Below, in pieces: positions 1-8,236 of a stretch of 64,000 nt of DNA. Where the stretch lies: contig NZ_JAJMZJ010000001.1 of NCBI RefSeq assembly GCF_021012875.1, positions 620,001-684,000 on the forward strand, given 5' to 3'. This stretch comes from Peptoniphilus sp. KCTC 25270. GTDB taxonomy: Bacteria > Bacillota > Clostridia > Tissierellales > Peptoniphilaceae. Under the pieces are notes generated by a model, which searched no databases, was not told the DNA's origin, and was given only the letters and a program-made list of their open reading frames with translations. The position numbers and the translations under genes were made by a program. How positions within the stretch are numbered: the first letter of the stretch is position 1; every line of letters begins with the position of its first letter.

Positions 1-1110
1 TCTCTGAATCTGGTTTACGGAACAGCTACAACTTTGGTTCTGATTTCCATAGTTGCCACATGGACAAGGGTTTAGGGCGGCAATTAACTGAAAATTCGCA
101 GGATAAATCAAACTGGCATTGGCACGAGCAATATGAATCATCCCTTCTTCCATGGGCTGTCGCAAAACTTCCAATACCTTGGACTGAAATTCTGGGATTT
201 CGTCTAAAAATAATACACCATGATGAGACAGAGATATTTCCCCAGGCTTCGGTATTCTTCCTCCACCAATTAAGGACACAGAGGAAGCGGTATGATGAGG
301 CGCTCGAAAAGGCCTTTCTGTCATTAACTCTTTGGAATTTAGTAAACCAGCCACACTATAAATTTGAGTCACTTCTACTGCCTCTTCAAAGGTCATATCT
401 GGTAAAATTGTAGGAAAACGCTTTGCACTCATGGATTTCCCTGAACCGGGAGGACCAATCATAAGAATATTATGACCTCCAGCCGCTGCAATTTCCATAG
501 CCCGCTTAATTTGTTCTTGCCCCTGAATTTCTGAAAAATCTACAGAATATACACGCTCTTTTTTCATAGGATTTTCAATATAATAGCTAGAAATTTCCAG
601 CTCTCCATTCAAAAATTCTACTACTTCTCGCAAATTTTCTACGGGATAAATTTCCATATCGTGAATCACCGCGCATTCTTCAACATTTTCTTTAGGGACA
701 ATGCATTTTTTATAACCTAAAGAGCGCAAGAAAATCACCATAGGAAGAGCTCCCAAAATGGCTCCAACATCTCCATTTAGCTGCAATTCTCCTAAAAATA
801 CGAAAGATTCCAAATTTTCATTATGTATCAATTGATTGGCCGTTAAAATAGAAATTGCTATGGCCAAATCCATTTGTGACCCATCTTTTTTTATATTGGC
901 AGGAGATAAATTAACGGTAATTCGGCTCATAGGAAACTCATAACCTGTGTTTTTTATGGCACTACGCACCCGTTCTACCGATTCTCGAATGGCCGCATCT
1001 GGCAGTCCTACAATGGTCATTCTCGGCAAACCTCTTGCTATATCCGTTTCGACTTCTACTAAATTCCCCTCTAATCCTTGTAAACTACAAGTGTTGGTTC
1101 TCCCATACAT
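1..1110 (-). CDS. comM: YifB/ComM family Mg-chelatase-like AAA+ ATPase (3' end outside window)
   Basis: The reading frame opens at an ATG at 1110, preceded by GGAGG inside the end of the neighbouring YraN gene, and runs off the left edge after 370 codons, so the C-terminus is missing. The N-terminus (MYGRTNTCSLQGLEG, then VEVETDIARGLPRMTIVGLP) is the typical YifB/ComM start, a Lon-like S5 fold domain. A Walker A loop (GPPGSGKS) lies near residues 218-225. A cysteine-rich CPCG...CSCS segment near residues 348-361 matches the zinc-like motif before the last part of the family. In Gram-negative bacteria ComM is a helicase that helps branch migration in natural transformation; that role here is inference. 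It sits last in a run with the YraN-type gene and rnhB, a common clostridial order. Confidence 0.9.
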   Translation of the reverse strand, partial: MYGRTNTCSLQGLEGNLVEVETDIARGLPRMTIVGLPDAAIRESVERVRSAIKNTGYEFPMSRITVNLSPANIKKDGSQMDLAIAISILTANQLIHNENLESFVFLGELQLNGDVGAILGALPMVIFLRSLGYKKCIVPKENVEECAVIHDMEIYPVENLREVVEFLNGELEISSYYIENPMKKERVYSVDFSEIQGQEQIKRAMEIAAAGGHNILMIGPPGSGKSMSAKRFPTILPDMTFEEAVEVTQIYSVAGLLNSKELMTERPFRAPHHTASSVSLIGGGRIPKPGEISLSHHGVLFLDEIPEFQSKVLEVLRQPMEEGMIHIARANASLIYPANFQLIAALNPCPCGNYGNQNQSCSCSVNQIQR

Positions 1111-1112
1111 TT

Positions 1113-1472
1113 TTAGCCCTCCACATCGTTGCCATTAAATGCGTTTTTTATATGTACTATTTCCAATCCATTTTCTAAATATACTTCTATGACATCAAAT
1201 CGAACCGATACATCGTAAAGATGATTTTTGTGTAAATACATTTTCGCCGTATTATAAATTTGCACTTGCTTGTGATAATCTACCGCTTCCCTTGGTAAAC
1301 CATAGGTTTTTGTATTTCTTGTTTTTACTTCCACAAAAATATACATCCCCTTTCCATAGGCGATGATATCGATTTCACCGTTTCTATAACGAAAGTTTCT
1401 TTGGACCACTTCATACCCATGATCCAAAAGAAATTCCGCTGCTAATTCTTCTCCTCGATTTCCAATTTTCAT
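1113..1472 (-). CDS. YraN/UPF0102 family endonuclease-like protein
   Basis: This 119-residue protein has the full length of the UPF0102 (YraN) family, which has a Holliday-junction-resolvase-like nuclease fold of uncertain function. The visible nuclease pattern is an N-terminal glutamate pair (E8, E9), GEIDI at 32-36 with D35, and EVK at 48-50, matching the E...D...ExK metal site of PD-(D/E)XK enzymes. Its start overlaps the end of rnhB by 4 nt, and its stop lies 2 nt before the comM start, so the three genes look translationally coupled. The family is often found beside rnhB. A role in DNA processing is inferred from fold and neighbours only. Confidence 0.9.
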   Translation of the reverse strand: MKIGNRGEELAAEFLLDHGYEVVQRNFRYRNGEIDIIAYGKGMYIFVEVKTRNTKTYGLPREAVDYHKQVQIYNTAKMYLHKNHLYDVSVRFDVIEVYLENGLEIVHIKNAFNGNDVEG

Positions 1473-2095
1473 TTTACATCCTTATTTAGAATTTTCCCTA
1501 AAAACGACATCCGGTGCAATGGAGTCGGTCCTAGATTTCGCAAAGCTTCCCGATGAAATTGGGTCCCATATCCTTTGTTTTTCCAGATATCATACCCGGG
1601 ATACTTTTCATCCCACTCTACACAAAGTCTATCTCGAAATACTTTAGCAACAATGGAAGCACACCCAATGCTGTAAGAAAGATCGTCCCCATGTTTTATG
1701 GAAATTTGGCGAACATCCAGATCTACAGATTCCGCGTCAATTAAATAGGTTACAGGAACGTCTACTTCCCCTAAATTCTCTCTACAATTTTCTATGGCTA
1801 TTTTCATAGCCAAACGAGTTGCTTGGCGAATGTTTATTTCTTCAATGGTTTCTACGTCTACCCTACCAATTCCAACAGCCAAAGCCTTCTCTAAAATTTC
1901 GTCATAAAGCTTTTCTCGCTTTTTAGGAGAGAGTTTTTTGGAATCTCGTATTCCTTCAATAGGGTCATCTAATGGCATAATCACACAGGCCGTTACTACC
2001 TCTCCAAATAGACATCCTCGGCCAACTTCATCAATCCCCGCAAGAAGACCTTCTGTTCCTTCTAAAAGTTCCAAATCATGATTCAGAGAATTCAT
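1469..2095 (-). CDS. rnhB: Ribonuclease HII
   Basis: RNase HII cleaves RNA in RNA-DNA hybrids and removes single ribonucleotides misinserted in DNA. The 208-residue length is normal. The signature GIDEVGRG lies at 20-27 (D22 and E23 are metal ligands), the third acid is D120 in YLIDAE, and a fourth is D155 in KVFRDR. The C-terminal NKGYGTQFH (173-181) is the substrate-sensing GYGT..H motif of type 2 RNases H. The gene overlaps the 3' end of rbgA by 20 nt and the YraN-family gene by 4 nt. This rbgA-rnhB pairing is widespread in Firmicutes. Confidence 0.96.
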   Translation of the reverse strand: MNSLNHDLELLEGTEGLLAGIDEVGRGCLFGEVVTACVIMPLDDPIEGIRDSKKLSPKKREKLYDEILEKALAVGIGRVDVETIEEINIRQATRLAMKIAIENCRENLGEVDVPVTYLIDAESVDLDVRQISIKHGDDLSYSIGCASIVAKVFRDRLCVEWDEKYPGYDIWKNKGYGTQFHREALRNLGPTPLHRMSFLGKILNKDVK

Positions 2096-2942
2096 AATTT
2101 AATGGCACCTCCAAAGAAATTCGTCCCATTTGCCCGCCACGGAATTCATCCATCACAATATGAGATACTTTTGTATAATCAATTTCTGCTCCACGCATTA
2201 AAGCGCCTCTTCGCTTTCCAATTGCATCCATAATTTCTACCGGATCTTCCAATGGATTTTGAATTTCGTATCGATTGTATAATTTTTCAGGAAAATTTTT
2301 CATGGCTTCTTTTATAAATTCAAAGGCCAAGGTTTCAATGTCCATGATTTCATCTTTAATCGATCCCGTAAAAGCCAAATGTCTACCACGAATCGGTGGA
2401 TCCAATTTAGGCCAAAGTACCCCTGGGGTATCCAATAAATCCAATTCTCCTACACGCATCCATTGGTTGGTTTTGGTAACGCCAGGACGATTTCCTGTTT
2501 TTGTGCCCTTTCGACCAGAAATTTGATTGATAAAGGTAGATTTCCCTACGTTGGGAATTCCTGTTACCATAGCACGAAGTTTTGTTGCCGCCATTCCCTT
2601 TTCCAATTCTTTTTGTCGTTTTTCTTTTAATAATTCTTCAGCCTTTTGGATTAGTTTTTTCGTATTTGTTTTTCCTACAGAAATCCATTCCATAGCTACT
2701 GCATTTTCATTTTCTTCAATGGAACGAATCCATTCTTTCGTTGTTTTGTCATCAGCCAAATCGGCCTTATTCAAAAGATACAAGACGGGTTTATTTCCAA
2801 TTACTTTGTCCAAAAGCGGATTTTTACTACTCCAAGGAATGCGAGCGTCCAACAACACAATCACAAAATCTACCAACTTCAAAGATTGTTCAATAGACTC
2901 TATGGTTTTTTTCATATGCCCTGGATACCAGTTAATATTCAT
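2076..2942 (-). CDS. rbgA: Ribosome biogenesis GTPase RbgA (YlqF)
   Basis: RbgA is a circularly permuted GTPase that drives late assembly of the 50S subunit. The permutation is visible: the G4 motif NKAD (58-61) comes before the G1 loop GIPNVGKST (128-136) and G3 DTPG (171-174). The N-terminus (NWYPGHMKK) is the family's conserved segment, and the C-terminal helical domain is present, giving a full-length 288-residue protein. It begins 3 nt after the stop of the HAD phosphatase gene and overlaps rnhB downstream. Confidence 0.95.
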   Translation of the reverse strand: MNINWYPGHMKKTIESIEQSLKLVDFVIVLLDARIPWSSKNPLLDKVIGNKPVLYLLNKADLADDKTTKEWIRSIEENENAVAMEWISVGKTNTKKLIQKAEELLKEKRQKELEKGMAATKLRAMVTGIPNVGKSTFINQISGRKGTKTGNRPGVTKTNQWMRVGELDLLDTPGVLWPKLDPPIRGRHLAFTGSIKDEIMDIETLAFEFIKEAMKNFPEKLYNRYEIQNPLEDPVEIMDAIGKRRGALMRGAEIDYTKVSHIVMDEFRGGQMGRISLEVPLNYEFSES

Positions 2943-2945
2943 ATG

Positions 2946-3773
2946 CTACTCTCTTTCTATTATTTCTTTTACAAAGGAAATGGCTCCATAATTTTTAGCC
3001 ACATCATAAGTTATATAATTTGCTACTTTCTTTACTTCCTCTGGGCTGTTGCACATAGCAATTCCTACGCCAGCGTTCTGAATCATCTTCATATCGTTTC
3101 GATCATCCCCCACAGCGATAATCTCTTCACGAGAAATTCCATAAGATTGGGCATATTCATAAATGGTATTCCATTTGTTTGTATTTTGCCCTAATACCTC
3201 CATCATTCCTGTGTGAGATATTCCTTTGGCAATATGGTGCGTCTCTAGACCTTTGGTTAAAAAAGAAAGTTCTTTTTTCACTCTTATATATTCTTCGTAA
3301 TTCATATACATTACAACAGATAACACGTCTTTTTGGAAGATTTCTTCCTTATTTATTATTTTATAACGATTTTGATAATTCTGCACATAGTTCTTTGTAA
3401 TTTCGTCTGGCTCTTCTAATAAATACATATCGACGCCATTTTTGAAATCATCTATATGAAAAGTCGCATGATAAGGCAAAGATTCAATATAAGGCAAAAT
3501 TTTTTCTAAAATTTCCTTATGAATCGGTTTTTGAATCTGAATGGAATCATCTAAAATGCACCGCATCGTATTTCCATTATTGGCAATTACATCAATAGGA
3601 AGGTCATATTTCCCAAAAATATTTTTCAAAGATCGATAATTTCGCCCACTGGCTATGATGACTTTTCTTCCCTCTTCTATCCAATTTTTTAACGTACTTA
3701 AGATGGTTTCATCCATTTCTTGCCCAGAATCAATTAATGTCCCATCAAAATCAAAAGCTATCAATTTATACAT
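2946..3773 (-). CDS. Cof-type HAD-IIB family sugar/nucleotide phosphatase
   Basis: This is a 275-residue HAD superfamily hydrolase of the Cof/YidA type, which dephosphorylates small phosphorylated metabolites in the cytoplasm. Motif I is DFDGT at 8-12 (nucleophile D8), motif II is the ASGR segment at 41-44, and motif IV is GDDRND at 222-227. The region between them (about 85-190) is the C2B cap. The true substrate cannot be read from sequence. It is the first gene after the terminator at 3786-3818, only 3 nt from rbgA, so it probably heads or joins that operon. Confidence 0.9.
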   Translation of the reverse strand: MYKLIAFDFDGTLIDSGQEMDETILSTLKNWIEEGRKVIIASGRNYRSLKNIFGKYDLPIDVIANNGNTMRCILDDSIQIQKPIHKEILEKILPYIESLPYHATFHIDDFKNGVDMYLLEEPDEITKNYVQNYQNRYKIINKEEIFQKDVLSVVMYMNYEEYIRVKKELSFLTKGLETHHIAKGISHTGMMEVLGQNTNKWNTIYEYAQSYGISREEIIAVGDDRNDMKMIQNAGVGIAMCNSPEEVKKVANYITYDVAKNYGAISFVKEIIERE

Positions 3774-3785
3774 AAAAACTCCTAA

Positions 3786-3818
3786 AGAAAAAAGCGACTT
3801 CTCAGTCGCCTTTTTTTT
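3786..3818 (-). terminator. Intrinsic terminator after the ABC permease gene
   Basis: The stem GCGACT/AGTCGC (3794-3799 with 3804-3809) has a 4-nt loop and is flanked by A and T runs on both sides, so it can work in both directions. On the minus strand it lies directly after the permease stop codon and separates the ABC genes from the HAD phosphatase gene. Confidence 0.85.
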
Positions 3819-4632
3819 AAAATTTTAATTCTTTTCCATTGTAGAATACATATCCTAAGAGCAAGAACACAATTGCCAAAACAATGTTAGCCCCTATAGC
3901 CACAATATTTACTCCATTTAGAATATTTAGCAATGGATTGAATGCATCAAATGGGAAATACATTCCTATATTTCCTACTTGATTCCCTAAAATAACCAAT
4001 ACCATCCACGCAACCAAAAGAATCAATACAATGAGTACACTTCCTCCTTCTGCATGGCTAGAGCGGTTGGATAAAGCAGAATATAAAGTTCCTAAGAATA
4101 AGAATAAAATTCCCATTCCCAAAAGATAAAGGAAAACCTGTCCCAATACCAAAGCTACTTCTTGTACATTTAAGTTTCCTTTACTAAATACAAAACCAAA
4201 ACCAAAAGTAGCCAAAACAGTAATCAATGCAATCAATATATATAGGAATAGATTCGCTGCCCATTTGTCAGAAACAATTTTTGAACGAGATACAGGTTGT
4301 GAATACAAATATTGAATGGTACCTGCACTTTGTTCTTTTGACAAACTCTTTGCCCCCAACTGGATAGCAAAAATAGCAAACAATACGCCAATATATTGAT
4401 AGATAAATGGAATATACTCGCTTAAGTTTCTATAATCCACCTCAGGGGATAATCCCAACATGTGACGTGCATTATCTGAAAATCCTTGACGGAATCCTTC
4501 CACCAAAGATAGAATGTTGTCTTCTTGCATTAATGGAAAGAACGCCATTAATAGCCCTGTGATAATAATCAATACGAAAAGCCAAGTAATTGCTTTTCCC
4601 ATATTTGACTTAAATTCTAATCCAAATACCAT
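3817..4632 (-). CDS. ABC transporter permease (ABC-2 type)
   Basis: This 271-residue protein has about six hydrophobic segments (near 14-34, 85-97, 130-150, 165-190, 200-220 and 240-262) and the hallmark of ABC-2 type export permeases after the first periplasmic loop: LSKEQSAGTIQYLYSQPVSR, the cytoplasmic coupling segment. With the ATPase encoded just upstream (3-nt gap) it should form an exporter. The substrate is unknown; relatives export antibiotics, lantibiotics or cell-surface components. The stop codon abuts a terminator, so this is the last gene of a two-gene operon. Confidence 0.88.
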   Translation of the reverse strand: MVFGLEFKSNMGKAITWLFVLIIITGLLMAFFPLMQEDNILSLVEGFRQGFSDNARHMLGLSPEVDYRNLSEYIPFIYQYIGVLFAIFAIQLGAKSLSKEQSAGTIQYLYSQPVSRSKIVSDKWAANLFLYILIALITVLATFGFGFVFSKGNLNVQEVALVLGQVFLYLLGMGILFLFLGTLYSALSNRSSHAEGGSVLIVLILLVAWMVLVILGNQVGNIGMYFPFDAFNPLLNILNGVNIVAIGANIVLAIVFLLLGYVFYNGKELKF

Positions 4633-4635
4633 GGC

Positions 4636-6021
4636 TTATTCTCTCCCCTCTACTTCCTTATTTTTTTGTCCAGAATCTCCTAACCAAGAACCAGAAGATT
4701 TTTTCGTTTCTTTTTGAATCGGTTCCATTGTAATGGTCTTATCATTTTCTACCGTCTCCACTTCTTCTGGAACGGTTTCTGTAGAAGTTTCCATTTTTTC
4801 CACTGGTTTTGCAGACATTGCGTAAGAATCCACAGGCTCAATCTTCACTGTTTCCTCTTTCTTCTCATCTACTTTCTCAGAAGTATATGGAGTTTCTTCC
4901 TCTGATTTCACCGTCAAAACCTCTGGATTTTCTTCCATTTTTTCCTCTGTAGGTTGAGCTGAAACGATATTTTCGGTTCCATCTACTGGCTGAATTGGCG
5001 CTGTATCAGCACTCTTTTCCTCCACTATAGGCGCTACAACTACAGTATCTTCTTCTTTTTCCTCTTTCACCACAACGGTTGGTTCTGTAACATCTTCTGA
5101 TTTTTTCAAATCCTCTCCAGAAGCTGGTTTTGCATAATTGGCCGGTCCAGTATAACTGTAGGACTCAATTTTCTTTTCCAACGCCGCATCTTCCAAAGTA
5201 TAATTTTTGATTCTCTCTTGGTATAAAACCGTTGTTAAGGTAGGCAAATATCCATCATAGAAAAATTCATACTCTGATGGCTCGCTACGTAAAAGTTTCG
5301 CCCCGATGGACTCAAAAGCCTCAGGATATACTTCTTCCTCAAAGATTTTTAACAATTTATCATTGGAATCTTTCTCTTTAATATATTCCATATCCACAAT
5401 GGCCCCGTCTCGTAAATATCCTACGCGATCGGCATATCTTTGACCTACAGACAAAGAATCAGTAAGAATTAAAGCACTTAATCCTTCTTCTCTTTGCAAA
5501 GTACGCAAGTGTTTGAACACTTTTTCTACCATACTAGGAGATAAATCCTTCGAAGGTTCATCTATAATTAATAATTTTGGTTTTGTAATTAACGCATTGA
5601 TTATCGCAACCAATTTACGCTCTTCATCATCCATATCCCCAAATTTTTTGCGATTGCTTAACCCAAATAAATCCATTAAATAATCTGCATCATCTAAATT
5701 CTTTGAATCATGGAATCCAACGGTGTTCTTAAAAATTGCCATAGGTTTCAAATGATCATACATCCATACATCTTGAGGAACATAACCACAGAAGCCTTTT
5801 ATCGCTTCGCTCTCTTTCACCGCATCCATATCAAAGACCATAATGCTCCCTTGATTTGGCTTTAAGAAATGAAAAATAGTACGAGCAAGAGTCGTCTTAC
5901 CAGACCCCTCTAACCCCAAAAGAGAAAAGAACTCTCCATCGTTTACTTCTAAGTTAAAATCTTTCAGTACACTATTTCTACGAAATTTTTTCGTTAATCC
6001 TCTAACAACAATAGCACTCAT
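4636..6021 (-). CDS. ABC transporter ATP-binding protein with long acidic C-terminal tail
   Basis: Residues 1-220 form an ABC ATPase domain: Walker A GLEGSGKTT (36-44), Q-loop Q83 in YVPQD, Walker B LLIIDEP (150-156) and D-loop (about 157-162). Two parts are unusual. The signature position reads DMDDEERK (129-136) instead of LSGGQ, and the switch histidine is replaced by D188 in ILTDS. After a linker with aromatic repeats (250-295), residues 300-461 are a low-complexity tail rich in E, K, V, T and P, probably disordered. The gene is followed 3 nt later by an ABC-2 permease, so the pair is probably a transporter, although ATPase activity may be altered. A TTGGAT-17-TATAAT promoter lies upstream. 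Confidence 0.85.
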   Translation of the reverse strand: MSAIVVRGLTKKFRRNSVLKDFNLEVNDGEFFSLLGLEGSGKTTLARTIFHFLKPNQGSIMVFDMDAVKESEAIKGFCGYVPQDVWMYDHLKPMAIFKNTVGFHDSKNLDDADYLMDLFGLSNRKKFGDMDDEERKLVAIINALITKPKLLIIDEPSKDLSPSMVEKVFKHLRTLQREEGLSALILTDSLSVGQRYADRVGYLRDGAIVDMEYIKEKDSNDKLLKIFEEEVYPEAFESIGAKLLRSEPSEYEFFYDGYLPTLTTVLYQERIKNYTLEDAALEKKIESYSYTGPANYAKPASGEDLKKSEDVTEPTVVVKEEKEEDTVVVAPIVEEKSADTAPIQPVDGTENIVSAQPTEEKMEENPEVLTVKSEEETPYTSEKVDEKKEETVKIEPVDSYAMSAKPVEKMETSTETVPEEVETVENDKTITMEPIQKETKKSSGSWLGDSGQKNKEVEGRE

Positions 6022-6050
6022 GCCTTCACCTCGCTTTACAATATGTAAAT

Positions 6051-6079
6051 ATTATACCCTAAAAATAGGGAAAATCCAA
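6051..6079 (-). promoter_or_regulatory. Sigma-A-type promoter for the ABC operon
   Basis: On the minus strand TTGGAT (6074-6079) is followed after 17 bp by TATAAT (6051-6056), about 30 bp before the ABC ATPase start. The spacing is ideal and the -10 is perfect. Confidence 0.7.
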
Positions 6080-6151
6080 CGAATCATGACAAATCATTAT
6101 CGATAATATGTTATAATAAATAGGCGATTTGAGAAGAGAGGAAGATGAGAT

Positions 6152-7237
6152 ATGAAATTAGGCATTGTTGGACTTCCCAATGTTGGAAAATCCACATTAT
6201 TTAATGCAATTACCCAAGCAGGTGCAGAAGCGGCTAACTACCCTTTTGCCACCATTGAACCAAACATCGGAACGGTTCAAGTTAATGACGAACGTTTGAA
6301 AGTTTTATCCGATATAAGTAAATCACAAAAATTAATCTACGCTACCATCGAATTTTATGACATTGCAGGCCTCGTACGCGGCGCCAGCAAAGGCGAAGGA
6401 TTGGGAAATCAATTTTTGTCCCATATTCGCGAAGTCGAAGCCATCGTCCATGTCGTACGTTGTTTTGATGATGAAAATATTATCCACGTAGATGGAAGTA
6501 TCGATCCAATTCGTGATATTGAAACCATTAATTTAGAATTGATTTTCTCCGATTTGGAATTGTTAGAAAAACGCTTGATACGCGTAAACAAACAAGCCAA
6601 AGCAGACAAATCTTTATTGGTTGAAAAAGAATTGATTGAGCGAATTATTGCTACCCTAGAAGCACAAAAACCCGCTCGTAGTTTAGATCTAAGCGACGAC
6701 GAATTGAAAATGATCAAAAGCTTCAGCCTACTTACTATGAAACCGGTTATTTATGCTGCCAACGTTTCAGAAGACGACATTCATGACGGAAACGAATGGG
6801 TAGAGAAAGTTCGAGAATATGCCGCACCATCAGGAGATGAAGTTTTGACCATTTCTGCCGCTATTGAAGAAGAAATCGCCTCCTTAGACGAGGAAAGCAA
6901 AGAAATGTTCCTAGAAGAAATGGGCTTAGAAGCATCTGGATTGGACCGTTTGGTAAAAAGTTCTTACCGTTTATTAGGGCTCATCAGCTTCTTGACTACA
7001 GGAGAAGTAGAAACCAGAGCTTGGACAGTAGAAGTAGGATCCAAAGCGCCTGCGGCTGCAGGAAAAATTCACTCTGATATTGAACGCGGATTTATTAAAG
7101 CCGATACGATCTCTTACGAAGATTTGGTTGCCTGTGGATCTATGGCTGCCGCAAGAGAAAAAGGCTTGGTTCGAAGCGAAGGAAAAGAATATATTATAAA
7201 AGACGGAGACGTTGTTCACTTTAAGTTCAATGTGTAA
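6152..7237 (+). CDS. ychF: Redox-regulated ATPase YchF (Obg-like ATPase)
   Basis: YchF is an Obg-family P-loop NTPase that prefers ATP and associates with ribosomes and stress responses. G1 is GLPNVGKST (7-15) and G3 is DIAGLV near residue 71. The G4 position reads AANVSEDD rather than NKxD, as expected for a protein with ATP preference. The C-terminus carries the TGS-like domain (FLTTGEVETRAW to HFKFNV). The length, 361, is normal. GGAAG precedes the ATG. It is divergent from the ABC operon; a TATAAT at 6112-6117 is a possible -10. A strong hairpin follows the stop codon. Confidence 0.96.
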   Translation: MKLGIVGLPNVGKSTLFNAITQAGAEAANYPFATIEPNIGTVQVNDERLKVLSDISKSQKLIYATIEFYDIAGLVRGASKGEGLGNQFLSHIREVEAIVHVVRCFDDENIIHVDGSIDPIRDIETINLELIFSDLELLEKRLIRVNKQAKADKSLLVEKELIERIIATLEAQKPARSLDLSDDELKMIKSFSLLTMKPVIYAANVSEDDIHDGNEWVEKVREYAAPSGDEVLTISAAIEEEIASLDEESKEMFLEEMGLEASGLDRLVKSSYRLLGLISFLTTGEVETRAWTVEVGSKAPAAAGKIHSDIERGFIKADTISYEDLVACGSMAAAREKGLVRSEGKEYIIKDGDVVHFKFNV

Positions 7238-7242
7238 AAATA

Positions 7243-7285
7243 AAATGGCTTAGATACTTACCTATAGTATTTAAGCCATTTTTTA
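7243..7285 (+). terminator. Terminator after ychF
   Basis: A long stem of the type AATGGCTTA.ATACT paired with AGTAT.TAAGCCATT is followed by a T run. It lies 6 nt past the ychF stop and overlaps the stop codon of the phage capsid remnant on the other strand. Confidence 0.85.
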
Positions 7286-7363
7286 TGCCTCCCTTTTTCT
7301 AAATCCATTGTTTCCATCTTTCGCGTTCATCAACAAAACATTTTCTGGATTAAAAGTTGCCAT
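7283..7363 (-). pseudogene. N-terminal stub of a phage major capsid protein
   Basis: A 26-codon frame starts at an ATG with a good AAGGAG site and begins MATFNPENVLLMNAK, the typical opening of a class of phage major capsid proteins. It stops at 7283-7285, against the ychF terminator. It directly follows the DUF4355 scaffold gene, which is where the capsid gene lies in siphophage head modules. Everything after the first 20 or so residues is gone, so this marks a deletion edge between the prophage and the ychF end. The identification rests on a short match plus position. Confidence 0.6.
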
Positions 7364-7375
7364 AATTCTCTCTCC

Positions 7376-7936
7376 TTAACTTCTGATTTTTCTTTTCTCA
7401 CTTGCGTACTTCGCCAAATCAAAAACGCTTGATTCTGGCTTTGTTGTTCCCACCTTAGGAGCGCTTCCACTCAAACGAAGTTTAACGGCCTTTTCCACTT
7501 CCTCTGCAAACACTTCTTCAAAAACTTCAACATTCTTCATAGAGGAATCCGCGTCTTCCCCCATTAAAAAAGAGCTTAATTTCGGATTTAAGCCTTTCTC
7601 ACTTAAGGTCTTAATCACTTCAAGCTCCAATCTTTCTTTGTTGAATTTTTCCCGTTCTGCTTCAAAAGCTTCCTTTTCCTTCTCCATTTGCGCTTTTGCC
7701 CTTTGGGCTTCGGTCATTTTCGCAAACTCAGCCGCCTCATCTCTTTCTTTTTGAACCCGCGCCTCCTCCTCTTTTTGCCAATTTTTCCGAGCCGTCTCTA
7801 AGGCTTCGTTCACTCTTCGGTCTGACTCCGATTGAAGTTTTTTCTCAAACTCCTCTTGAGTATACGTAACCGCTTCCTTGTTTTGCCCCTCTAGATTCTT
7901 TTCAGCCCCTACAGTTGCATCCTTTGTGTTTTCCAT
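7376..7936 (-). CDS. Phage capsid scaffolding protein (DUF4355/Gp46-like)
   Basis: This 186-residue, highly charged protein has a long predicted coiled coil (about 28-112, rich in E, K, R, A and Q) and then a segment SEKGLNPKLSSFLMG (about 112-126) that is typical of DUF4355 phage scaffold proteins. In phages this protein guides capsid assembly and is encoded just before the major capsid protein. Here a capsid stub follows 12 nt downstream, and the head protein fragment lies upstream, so order and direction match a head module. The frame is intact with an AAGGAGAG ribosome binding site. It has probably lost its function because the capsid gene is broken. Confidence 0.8.
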   Translation of the reverse strand: MENTKDATVGAEKNLEGQNKEAVTYTQEEFEKKLQSESDRRVNEALETARKNWQKEEEARVQKERDEAAEFAKMTEAQRAKAQMEKEKEAFEAEREKFNKERLELEVIKTLSEKGLNPKLSSFLMGEDADSSMKNVEVFEEVFAEEVEKAVKLRLSGSAPKVGTTKPESSVFDLAKYASEKRKIRS

Positions 7937-7960
7937 AAAACTCTCCTTTTTGAATATTAA

Positions 7961-7985
7961 AAAAACAGCCCAAAAGCTGTAATTT
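7961..7985 (-). terminator. Small hairpin terminator upstream of the scaffold gene
   Basis: The stem ACAGC/GCTGT (7966-7970 with 7977-7981) has a 6-nt loop and is followed on the minus strand by a T7 run. It lies between the 67-residue gene and the scaffold gene, so it would limit readthrough into the scaffold gene. Confidence 0.6.
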
Positions 7986-7995
7986 TTCGCATAAT

Positions 7996-8014
7996 AAAAG
8001 CACCTTAATAACTT
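7996..8014. repeat. 19-bp direct repeat, copy 1 (terminator arm)
   Basis: AAAAGCACCTTAATAACTT occurs here and again at 8859-8877 in the same orientation. Both copies form the left arm of a terminator hairpin. The two copies bracket the head-protein fragment and its small partner gene. Confidence 0.85.
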
Positions 8015-8034
8015 ACCTTGTTATTTGGGTGCTT
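7998..8034 (-). terminator. Terminator after the 67-residue gene
   Basis: AAGCACC/GGTGCTT with an inner AATAAC/GTTATT stem forms an imperfect hairpin that contains part of the stop codon of the 8033-8236 gene. A T-rich run follows on the minus strand. Confidence 0.7.
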
Positions 8035-8236
8035 AATCAAGTATCTCAACAAAGTCTATATCTTTTACTAGCAATGACATAGGTTCATTATTTTTGGTCC
8101 AAATAAAGAAAAGATCTTCTTCTTCGCCAATTTCCTCACCAATTTCTAATCCATTTCCAGATCCAGAAATTATTTCGCCATTTTTTAAATATATTTTTAA
8201 ACTATTCGCATTTTCTGCTTTTTCCCAATTAATCAA
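8033..8236 (-). CDS. Small acidic protein, candidate immunity partner of the toxin-like tail
   Basis: This 67-residue protein is not recognised from sequence. It is acidic (a GEEIGEEED stretch at about 33-41) and its pattern of short beta-type segments (LKIYLKNGEIISGSG, LFFIWTKN, MSLLVKDIDFVEIL) looks like a small beta barrel. Its start overlaps the end of the upstream fragment by 8 nt, so the two are translationally coupled. That is the position of an immunity gene next to a polymorphic-toxin C-terminus, and this is the basis of the suggestion. A simple phage structural or accessory role is equally possible. A terminator follows directly. Confidence 0.55.
   Translation of the reverse strand: MINWEKAENANSLKIYLKNGEIISGSGNGLEIGEEIGEEEDLFFIWTKNNEPMSLLVKDIDFVEILD

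Noticed and set aside
2527-3400. Open frames of 73-154 codons on the plus strand
   Set aside because: They lie opposite rbgA and the HAD phosphatase and lack SD sites and family features; shadows of real genes.
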